Of a stretch of 64,000 nucleotides of DNA, positions 57,359 to 64,000 are shown one piece after another. Position 1 is the first letter of the stretch. The number at the start of each line of letters is the position of its first letter. The notes below the pieces were generated by a model that was not told the DNA's origin, did not search any database, and saw only the letters and a list, made by a program, of their open reading frames with translations. Source of the stretch: CAVVNC01 sp963750015 (GTDB lineage Bacteria > Desulfobacterota > Syntrophorhabdia > Syntrophorhabdales > WCHB1-27); NCBI GenBank assembly GCA_963750015.1, contig CAVVPU010000221.1, forward strand, positions 1 through 64,000, in the 5' to 3' direction. Made by a program: the position numbers and the translations under genes.

Positions 57359-58118
57359 TGCGCGTCCCCTTGCGTCCGCCCTTGAGCAGTTCCCGCAATT
57401 CCTTTTTCAGGGCCTCTCCTGTAACGTTCCTCGTAATCTCACCTGCGTGGGCGTAAGAGATGTGCCCGGATTCCTCCGAGACGGTCACGGCAACAGCGTC
57501 AGTCACTTCAGTGATACCGATGGCAGCCCTGTGTCTCGTCCCGAAGTCCTTGTCTATATCGTCCCGTGTCGACAGGGGAAGGACGCAGCTTGCTGCTTTT
57601 ATCCGCCCGTCCCCTATGACCAGGGCTCCATCGTGAAGAGGCGTTGTCGTCTGAAAGATGCTGACTATCAATTCCGTATTCACGTCGGCGTCAATCTTGA
57701 TCCCGGCCTCCGTGAATTCGCTCAAACCCATTTCCCGCTCCAGAAGGATAAGGGCGCCGGTCTTTCTCTTGCTCATAACCACGCACGCATTAGCCAGTTC
57801 CTCGTAAAAAAGGGTCTCGTCCACGTAGGTTATCTTCCTGAAGAAGGGGCTTCTCCCCAGGGCGAAGAGAACCCGTCTGATCTCGTTTTGAAAGATCACC
57901 ACCACGACGAGACCTGCAAAGGCGACAAAATTGTTGAGGATCCATCCGAGAGTAAAGAGGTCGAGTCTTCTCGACACGTAAAAAGCAAAGAAGACGACAA
58001 TCAGCCCGATGACCAGTTGAAGGGCCCTTGTCCCCTTTATAAGAAACAAAAGCCTGTAAATAATGAATGCAACAATTAGTACGTCGAGGACGTCCTGCCA
58101 CCGGACTGCGTGGCTCAT
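57351..58118 (-). CDS. cdaA: Diadenylate cyclase (c-di-AMP synthase)
   Basis: This 255-residue protein has three N-terminal helices (VLIVAFIIYRLLFL, VIGLIVVFFAFYV and FVAFAGLVVVVIF) and then the DAC domain with the catalytic DGA in TTPLHDGALVIGDG near residue 163 and RHR in GTRHRAAIGITEV near residue 195. It condenses two ATP to c-di-AMP at the membrane. Presence with ybbR and, unusually, folP and ftsH rather than glmM upstream indicates c-di-AMP signalling in this Gram-negative lineage. It overlaps folP by 4 nt. Confidence 0.94.
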   Translation of the reverse strand: MSHAVRWQDVLDVLIVAFIIYRLLFLIKGTRALQLVIGLIVVFFAFYVSRRLDLFTLGWILNNFVAFAGLVVVVIFQNEIRRVLFALGRSPFFRKITYVDETLFYEELANACVVMSKRKTGALILLEREMGLSEFTEAGIKIDADVNTELIVSIFQTTTPLHDGALVIGDGRIKAASCVLPLSTRDDIDKDFGTRHRAAIGITEVTDAVAVTVSEESGHISYAHAGEITRNVTGEALKKELRELLKGGRKGTRNV

Positions 58119-58990
58119 TCCGGCGGCCCCTGGCCAAGGCTGGCGAGAGGTGGGTCAGGCTGACCCTTCTTTTCAGTCATGAGGGCCTCCATGAAAAGCA
58201 CTACCTTCCTGGTTCGCGCTACATCGTGGACCCGCACAATATCGGCCCCGTTCCACAACGATATTGCTATGCTCGCAAGAGTGGCTTCGGCCCTTTCGGA
58301 AACGTCGTCGGTTCCCAGAATGCGTCCAAGGAAGGACTTCATGGAGGTCCCGATCAAAAGGGGTTTTCCCAACTCCTTCAATGCTTTCAGATCCCGGAGG
58401 ATGGCCAGATTGTCCTGGAGTCGCTTTCCGAAACCGATTCCAGGATCGATGATGATTTGCTCGGCCTTTATGCCCCGACCTTGCGCGAAGGATATTCTTT
58501 CGACGAAAAAGGACTTGATCTCTCCGATTACATCCTCGTAGGACGGGTTCTTCTGCATATCCCGAGGTGTCCCTTTTATGTGCTGCATGACCACGGGAAC
58601 ATTTGCGCGGGCAACGACATCGGCCATGCGCACATCGAAAGAAAGGGCCGATATATCATTCACCACATCGGCTCCTGCGTCGAGGGCTTTTTTAGCCACA
58701 TCCGCTTTGTAGGTATCTATGGAGAGGGGAATCTCCGAATGTTTTCGTATGCCCTCAATGACAGGCAACACACGCTTGAGCTCTTCTGAAAGAGAAGTGG
58801 GCTCTGAACCTGGTCGCGTCGACTCACCGCCCACGTCGATGATGTCTGCCCCTTCGTCGGCCATGCGCAGGGCATGGTCGATTGCCAGGTCCCGGGAAAG
58901 GAACTTGCCTCCATCGAAAAACGAATCGGGCGTTATGTTCAGGATGCCCATTACGGAGGGCCTATCCTTGGACGGTTTCCTCCAGGCCAT
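58115..58990 (-). CDS. folP: Dihydropteroate synthase
   Basis: This 291-residue TIM-barrel enzyme joins p-aminobenzoate to the pterin in folate synthesis. It has VMGILNITPDSFFDGGKF at the N-terminus, DIIDVGGESTRPGS near residue 50, PLSIDTYKADVAKKALDAGA, NDISAL and IIDPGIGFGKRLQDN near residue 195, and ends around DIVRVHDVARTRKVV. ATG 58990 lies 29 nt inside the end of ftsH, so translation is coupled. The C-terminus has a short extra tail. Confidence 0.95.
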   Translation of the reverse strand: MAWRKPSKDRPSVMGILNITPDSFFDGGKFLSRDLAIDHALRMADEGADIIDVGGESTRPGSEPTSLSEELKRVLPVIEGIRKHSEIPLSIDTYKADVAKKALDAGADVVNDISALSFDVRMADVVARANVPVVMQHIKGTPRDMQKNPSYEDVIGEIKSFFVERISFAQGRGIKAEQIIIDPGIGFGKRLQDNLAILRDLKALKELGKPLLIGTSMKSFLGRILGTDDVSERAEATLASIAISLWNGADIVRVHDVARTRKVVLFMEALMTEKKGQPDPPLASLGQGPPE

Positions 58991-60794
58991 TGGACTTTTC
59001 CATCAGAATGTCGTCTATTTCCTGCCCGTCGAGCACTTCCTTCTCGAGTAGCTTCGTGGCGATCGTGTGCAGGGCGTCTATGTTGTTCAAAAGAAGAGAT
59101 CTGGCCTTCTCGAAACAGGCAGTGACGACCGATTTCAACTCTGCGTCTATTTCGTTAGCCGTGGTCTCGCTGAAGTCCCGCTGACGCTGCATCTCTTTTC
59201 CGAGGAACACGGGTTCCTCCTTGCGGCCGTAATTTAGAGGGCCGAGTATCTCGCTCATGCCCCACTCGCAAATCATTTTGCGGGCGATCTCCGTTGCCCG
59301 TTCTATATCGTTTCCCGCCCCGGTGGTCTGGTGGTTCAGGACGATCTCTTCCGCGGCCCTTCCTCCCAGAAGTATGGTGATATTGTCGAGGAGGTATTCC
59401 TTCGAATAGGTGTGCCGCTCGTCGATGGGAAGCTGCTGGGTGAGACCGAGCGCCCTGCCGCGTGGTATGATGGTCACCTTGTGGATGGGGTCGGAATTGG
59501 GGATCATCTTTGCGACGAGGGCGTGCCCTCCTTCGTGATAGGCCGTATTGCGCCTTTCTTCATAAGAGATGATCATGCTCCTGCGCTCGACTCCCATAAG
59601 CACCTTGTCTTTCGCTTCTTCGAGGTCGGCGATCTCGATCTCCGTCTTATCCTTTTTCGCGGCGATCAGGGCAGCCTCATTCACGAGGTTTGCAAGATCG
59701 GCCCCGGAAAAACCGGGTGTGCCGCGGGCGATCACCGAGAGGTCTATGGTCTTGGATAAAACGGTCTTTTTCGTGTGAACGCCGAGGATATCTTCTCTGC
59801 CCTTGACATCGGGGATGGGCACGACAATCTGTCTGTCGAACCTTCCGGGTCTAAGAAGGGCGGGGTCAAGGACATCGGGTCTGTTGGTTGCAGAGATCAC
59901 GATTACTCCCCCGTTCGACTCGAAGCCATCCATCTCCACGAGGAGCTGGTTGAGGGTCTGCTCCCTCTCGTCGTGGCCCCCACCGAGCCCGGCGCCTCTG
60001 TGTCTGCCGACCGCGTCTATCTCATCTATGAAAATGATGCAGGGCGCGCTTTTCTTGCCCTGATTGAAGAGGTCCCTCACGCGAGAAGCACCGACACCTA
60101 CGAACATCTCCACGAAGTCCGAGCCGCTGATGCTGAAGAAGGGAACGTTGGCCTCACCCGCGATGGCCCTCGCAAGGAGCGTCTTGCCGGTCCCCGGCTG
60201 TCCTACCAGGAGCACTCCTTTCGGTATTCTGCCGCCGAGCTTGGTAAACTTCTTTGCGTCACGCAAGAACTCGATTATCTCCTCGAGCTCTCCCTTCGCT
60301 TCTTCAATGCCGGCTACGTCCTGGAAAGTGACCTTGTTCTCCTTCCCTGTTGCCATTCGGGCCCGGCTCTTGCCGAAGGCGAGGGCTTTTCCTCCTCCGG
60401 CCTGCATTTGCCGCATGAAGAAGATCCAAACGCCGATCAAAAGCAACATAGGAAACCACGAAACGAAGATAGACTGCCAGATTCCCGACTCATCATCCGG
60501 CTTTGCCGATATCTTGACACTGTGCTGCTGCATGGTCTTAACCAGATCGGGATCGTCGGGCGCGTAAGTCTTGAACTCCCGGCCGTCCTTGTAGGTGCCG
60601 CTGATGTTTTTTCCCTGGATCGTCACGCTCGATATCTGGTTTGAGTTTACTGATTCCGAGAAATCGCTGAAGGACACGTTCTCAAACTGCTTCCGCGGCT
60701 TGTGATAGATGTTGAAAAGGAAAAGAATAAGAAGGATAATAAAAAGCCAGACGAATATGCCTTTATTAAATGGGTTGAGATTCTTGTTCTTCAT
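58962..60794 (-). CDS. ftsH: ATP-dependent zinc metalloprotease FtsH
   Basis: This 610-residue membrane-anchored AAA+ protease has two helices (GIFVWLFIILLILFLFNIY near residue 10 and SIFVSWFPMLLLIGVWIFFM near residue 100), Walker A LLVGQPGTGKTLLARAIAGE near residue 200, Walker B IIFIDEIDAVG, the SRH RPGRFDRQIVVPIPD and the zinc site HEGGH near residue 419. ATG 60794 is chosen at MKNKNLNPFNKG; the open frame upstream overlaps a divergent gene. Its ribosome site is weak (CCTTAAAC before ATG), so low initiation or a short leader is possible. First gene of the long minus-strand block. Confidence 0.96.
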   Translation of the reverse strand: MKNKNLNPFNKGIFVWLFIILLILFLFNIYHKPRKQFENVSFSDFSESVNSNQISSVTIQGKNISGTYKDGREFKTYAPDDPDLVKTMQQHSVKISAKPDDESGIWQSIFVSWFPMLLLIGVWIFFMRQMQAGGGKALAFGKSRARMATGKENKVTFQDVAGIEEAKGELEEIIEFLRDAKKFTKLGGRIPKGVLLVGQPGTGKTLLARAIAGEANVPFFSISGSDFVEMFVGVGASRVRDLFNQGKKSAPCIIFIDEIDAVGRHRGAGLGGGHDEREQTLNQLLVEMDGFESNGGVIVISATNRPDVLDPALLRPGRFDRQIVVPIPDVKGREDILGVHTKKTVLSKTIDLSVIARGTPGFSGADLANLVNEAALIAAKKDKTEIEIADLEEAKDKVLMGVERRSMIISYEERRNTAYHEGGHALVAKMIPNSDPIHKVTIIPRGRALGLTQQLPIDERHTYSKEYLLDNITILLGGRAAEEIVLNHQTTGAGNDIERATEIARKMICEWGMSEILGPLNYGRKEEPVFLGKEMQRQRDFSETTANEIDAELKSVVTACFEKARSLLLNNIDALHTIATKLLEKEVLDGQEIDDILMEKSNGLEETVQG

Positions 60795-60866
60795 GTTTAA
60801 GGGTTTAACATAAAATACGTATGGTTTCAATAGGCTGTCCCGGCTGGCAAGGAGGGGAAAAGCGGT

Positions 60867-61751
60867 GTGATGACCGAAAAAAGCACTCCCGCGAGGCCGA
60901 CGGTTCTCGCAATTATCGGCTCCGCGAGGAAGTTGGGAAACTGTGAGCTTTTCGCCAAGGCCGTATCGAAAAAGATACCTGTCGAACACGATCTCCGGCT
61001 CATACGCCTCCCTGCGCTCAACATCCGTCCTTGCACCGGATGTTACCGGTGCCTCAACGACGGCACATGCTGGATTGAAGACGACATCCCCTTCATTATC
61101 GAGCAGATCGTCTCCGCTGACGCCTTGATCATTGCATCGCCCGTCTATTTCCTGGGCACCCATGGGAGCGTCAAGGCCCTCCTCGACCGTGCCTTCGCCT
61201 TTTTTTCGGCCCTCGACTCAACGGCAAGAAAACCGTGTCTCCTCGTGAATGCATATGGTATGAAAGATCGGGTCGGCGTTGCTCCGCAAACCCTTCTTAC
61301 CCTTTCTTCCTTCCTCGGCCTCGAGGTGAAGGCGAACCTCAATCTCATAGCCGCGCTGCCGGGAGAATGGCTCGGCATGAAAGCCCCGGGACGGACCGCG
61401 GCGCGAGCCGCCGGGCTTCTTTTCGGGACAAAAGGGAGAAAGAGGGAGAGCAGGTCGTGTCCCTTCTGTGGAAATGATATAGTACGGATGAGAAAAGAGG
61501 ACTTCCTCTGCACCGTCTGCAATGGCTCATTTAGCCTGGACGGGCAGGGCAGGGCGGTCAAAGGGCAGGCGGGATGGGACGTGGAGAGCATGGAGTTCGT
61601 GCGCTCCCATCGCGAATGGCTGAAGGGTATGAAGCAGCGGTTTCTTGCGACGAGGAAGGAGCTGCTCGCCTTGGCCCTCCCATACAAAGACATGGGGGAG
61701 TGGGTGGAGCCCGCGCCACGGGCCGTTGGCAAAGAGGGCGACGGGCCGTGA
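60867..61751 (+). CDS. Iron-sulfur flavoprotein / NADPH-dependent FMN reductase family
   Basis: This protein of about 294 residues has an N-terminal flavodoxin-like domain (VLAIIGSARKLGNCELFAKA) with the compact cluster motif CTGCYRCLNDGTC near residue 57 (C-x2-C-x2-C-x5-C), as in Isf proteins, and the FMN loop ASPVYFLGTHGSVKALLDRA. The C-terminus adds a zinc-ribbon-like CPFCGND and CTVCNGSF. It transfers electrons or reduces small acceptors. GTG 60867 or ATG 60870 may start it, behind AAGGAGGGG. It diverges from ftsH across 72 bp. Confidence 0.85.
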   Translation: MMTEKSTPARPTVLAIIGSARKLGNCELFAKAVSKKIPVEHDLRLIRLPALNIRPCTGCYRCLNDGTCWIEDDIPFIIEQIVSADALIIASPVYFLGTHGSVKALLDRAFAFFSALDSTARKPCLLVNAYGMKDRVGVAPQTLLTLSSFLGLEVKANLNLIAALPGEWLGMKAPGRTAARAAGLLFGTKGRKRESRSCPFCGNDIVRMRKEDFLCTVCNGSFSLDGQGRAVKGQAGWDVESMEFVRSHREWLKGMKQRFLATRKELLALALPYKDMGEWVEPAPRAVGKEGDGP

Positions 61752-62026
61752 AAAAGACCCGTGTCTTAACGGTCCCGGCGGTTTCTTTGCCTTAAACAGG
61801 TCCCGGTTCGCAGATGCCGGTAGCTTTCTTTCGTCAAGAACAGTACTCCGGATTATGAGCCCTGGGTCACACTCCCTTAAGGATTTGCCGGTAAATACCC
61901 TTTTAGTCTGCACCACTTCCGTCTGGTGGTCCTGATAGGCCGTCGTAAGCGCCGGCCAAGGGAAACGCCCTTACGAGGTATTTTGGAACCTATGAGTACT
62001 GTTTTTCTCAAGACATGGAGCATTAG

Positions 62027-63427
62027 ATGGACATAAGTGAGTTAGGAACGGATTTGACGGAAGGCGCCATCCCCCGTCATCTCCTTCGGTTTTCCATACC
62101 CATGCTGCTTGGCAACCTTATTCAGCTCGCCTACAGCGTGGTCAATACCGTATGGGTGGGTCATCTTGTAGGTGAGAACGGTGTCGGAGCCGCCGGCGTC
62201 AGTCTTCCCATCATTTTCGTGACCGTTGGGCTCGCCATGGGCCTTACCATGGCGACCACCATACTCGTCGCCCAATATTTCGGTGCGAAAGACTACGATA
62301 TGGTGGGAAGGGTGGTGAATAGCTCTTTCTCCCTCGTTTTCGTGGTCGCTGCAATTCTTACCGTCCTCGGCATACTGGGAAGCGACTATCTCCTGCGGCT
62401 CTTACGAACGCCAGCCGAGAATTTCGCCGCGGCTTCCGGATACCTCAAAATAAGTTTCCTGGGTACGGTGCTGATGTTTATGTCTTTTCTCATAGCCTCA
62501 ATCCTCAGGGGCATAGGCGATACGATCACACCTACCACCTTCATGGCAATAGGCGTAGTCTTGAACGCTATCCTCGATCCATTTTTCATAGGAGGTTTCG
62601 GTCCATTCCCGAGCCATGGCCTCGCCGGAGCCGCCTATGCAACCATCCTGGCTCAGGGGACGGCCCTGGCCGTGAGTCTCACCTATCTCAATAGGAAGAA
62701 TCACGTGGTCGCTTTCAGTCTCAAGAAATTGGTCTTTGATAGACGCATAACACTTCTCATCATCAAAATCGGCCTTCCCGCCATAGTACAGCAGTCTCTG
62801 GTTTCCATGGCGGCCATGTTCGTCCTTTCCATAGTCAACTCCTTCGGCAGTGCTGCGACGGACGCCCTGGGTGCAGTGGCAAGGGTCGATATGTTCGCCT
62901 TCATGCCCGCCATGACGGTGAGTATGGCTGTTTCTGCCCTCACGGGGCAGAACCTGGGGGCAGGGAAACCGGAGAGGATAAAAAGCGTCTTCGGATGGGG
63001 CATCTTTATGACATTGATCATTACGGTCGCCATATCTCTCGTGGCAGTTTTCCTTTCGGAGCCCATCCTCAGGTCCTTCGGCCTCGGGGGTGATGCCCGG
63101 GTCATGGCCATAGGAAGCAGCTACCTCCACATTGTGAGCCCTTGCTATATATTCGTGGGAATCATGTTTGTCTGCGGAGGCGTGATCAACGGCTCGGGTC
63201 ACACCTTTGTGAGTATGATTTTATCCATCCTGGCCTTTTGGCTCATAAGGGTCCCCGCTGCATGGTATCTTTCCGGCACGCGCTTGGGAATCAGGGGAGT
63301 ATGGCTGGGGGTGGCCCTCAGTTTCTGTTTCGGCATGGTCATAAGCCTCGCCTACTACTTTTCGGGCAGGTGGAAGAAAGAAGTCGTCATGAAGAGGCCC
63401 GCAACCATGGCGGCTTATGTGGAGTAG
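62027..63427 (+). CDS. MATE-family multidrug/cation efflux protein
   Basis: This 466-residue inner-membrane protein has about 12 helices in two homologous halves: IPMLLGNLIQLAYSVVNTVW and VGLAMGLTMATTILVAQYFG in the first, and IGLPAIVQQSLVSMAAMFVL in the second. Members export drugs or metabolites in exchange for Na+ or H+. The substrate cannot be predicted. It stands alone; the 275-bp gap before it shows only weak structure and no clear promoter. Confidence 0.92.
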   Translation: MDISELGTDLTEGAIPRHLLRFSIPMLLGNLIQLAYSVVNTVWVGHLVGENGVGAAGVSLPIIFVTVGLAMGLTMATTILVAQYFGAKDYDMVGRVVNSSFSLVFVVAAILTVLGILGSDYLLRLLRTPAENFAAASGYLKISFLGTVLMFMSFLIASILRGIGDTITPTTFMAIGVVLNAILDPFFIGGFGPFPSHGLAGAAYATILAQGTALAVSLTYLNRKNHVVAFSLKKLVFDRRITLLIIKIGLPAIVQQSLVSMAAMFVLSIVNSFGSAATDALGAVARVDMFAFMPAMTVSMAVSALTGQNLGAGKPERIKSVFGWGIFMTLIITVAISLVAVFLSEPILRSFGLGGDARVMAIGSSYLHIVSPCYIFVGIMFVCGGVINGSGHTFVSMILSILAFWLIRVPAAWYLSGTRLGIRGVWLGVALSFCFGMVISLAYYFSGRWKKEVVMKRPATMAAYVE

Positions 63428-63458
63428 AGGACTTAAGACGACGCCTTTCGCGCGCCCT

Positions 63459-64000
63459 TTATTGAAGGTGTTTCATGAGCGCCGATGCCTGCCAGAGCTT
63501 CACGGCCATCGACATCCTTTTCGAATTACGCTTTAGAGTCCAGGCATCCACGAGTCCGAGCGATTCCCTTCTTCGCAGTCTGTCGATCACTTTGCGCTCG
63601 GCCCTCATCCAACCGAACTCCCTGAGCAGAGACCTGGTGTAGGCTGCAGGATCGCCCCAGTGCTTGAGCAGAAGCATGACGCTTTTCATTCCCGGCACGA
63701 TGCCGTCTCCGGCCAGCGGAGCGACGCAGCCTACTGCCTCTCCTACCCCCCAGACCTCGTATTCATCGGTGCGGGAGATGCAGGGTTGCGAGAATTGTGG
63801 TGCGGCAAGACGGACATCTCCGCTGCATGCGCAGATGGTCTCCATGTGGGGAGAGCCTTTTCCGATCCAGCCAAGGTCCTGAAGGACCTGACGGGAGTCG
63901 AGGATGAGGTTGCCGCATCCGACGTGGTACTCTCCCTGAGAGAGGGAGAAGCGCCATGAATAGCCGATGCCCCTCATGCTGATCTCGTTTTCTAACGGCC
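63459..64000 (-). CDS. Geranylgeranyl reductase-like FAD-dependent oxidoreductase (partial)
   Basis: The minus-strand frame is open to the window edge and ends at 63459, giving at least 180 residues of a C-terminal part. YSWRFSLSQGEYHVGCGNLI and GEAVGCVAPLAGDGIVPGMK, the latter being the conserved C-terminal FAD motif with GDA replaced by GEA, identify the GGR/digeranylgeranylglycerophospholipid reductase-like family. An internal ATG at 63977 is unlikely to be the true start because PLENEISMRGIGYS continues the family sequence upstream. It is convergent with the MATE gene. Confidence 0.8.
   Translation of the reverse strand, partial: PLENEISMRGIGYSWRFSLSQGEYHVGCGNLILDSRQVLQDLGWIGKGSPHMETICACSGDVRLAAPQFSQPCISRTDEYEVWGVGEAVGCVAPLAGDGIVPGMKSVMLLLKHWGDPAAYTRSLLREFGWMRAERKVIDRLRRRESLGLVDAWTLKRNSKRMSMAVKLWQASALMKHLQ

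Overview
The window looks like a chromosomal piece of an anaerobic Gram-negative bacterium of the Desulfobacterota (former Deltaproteobacteria). A Syntrophorhabdus-like syntroph is a fair guess, but that is inference. Support: moderately high GC; a conserved minus-strand block ftsH-folP-cdaA-ybbR-pdxJ-acpS-nnrED-tsaE-lysC-cimA and a dnaK-lon pair; many iron-sulfur flavoproteins, a CooT-like protein and uroporphyrinogen-decarboxylase-family proteins; a porin and no aerobic respiratory genes.

Region 1 (1-4.1 kb) is the edge of a mobile element that abuts the 3' end of a tRNA-Thr(CGU). It carries small membrane proteins (one frameshifted), a ParM-like actin with a ParR-like partner, a Cys-rich protein, a decayed IS66 transposase and an AlpA-like HTH protein. 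Region 2 (4.3-8.4 kb) has nicotinate phosphoribosyltransferase, DUF3842 and CooT proteins, then a frameshifted radical-SAM gene coupled to an unknown 381-residue protein.

Region 3 (8.5-38 kb) is an accessory catabolic island. A glyoxylate-type aminotransferase and two convergent FadR/GntR paralogues flank a minus-strand operon: SucC-like, ferredoxin-like, SucD-like and CitE-like. Together these could activate a malate-type dicarboxylate, split the CoA ester and transaminate the glyoxylate. Three M24 (creatinase-fold) proteins that lack the usual metal ligands are spread across the island. A plus-strand set (substrate-binding protein, AprA-like flavoprotein, ferredoxin, old-yellow-enzyme-type reductase) faces a minus-strand operon (DppB, DppC, substrate-binding protein, NTF2-like, M24, FAD oxidoreductase, flavin reductase, IclR). 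A porin with a near-consensus promoter and two URO-D-family proteins follow. Intergenic DNA here is unusually structured: a 156-bp palindrome, a 91-bp tandem double-hairpin unit, a 38-bp perfect palindrome and shared TTGTCATATAA motifs.

Region 4 (38.2-41.6 kb) has an Nramp-like metal transporter, a PRC/MgtE-N/CBS protein and a 38-residue one-helix protein too short for normal gene calling, then an ABM protein and a 281-bp MITE-like hairpin element. Region 5 (41.6-64 kb) is mostly housekeeping: ferredoxin-like protein, sirtuin, NAD synthetase, Lon, DnaK, a stand-alone LeuA-dimer domain next to citramalate synthase, aspartokinase, the TsaE-to-FtsH block, an iron-sulfur flavoprotein, a MATE pump and the end of a geranylgeranyl-reductase-like gene.

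Four otherwise recognisable genes (near 772, 6419, 24941 plus 25038, and 35140) are each broken by what reads as one extra base per break. This could be real decay or sequence error, and I could not separate the two from the sequence alone.
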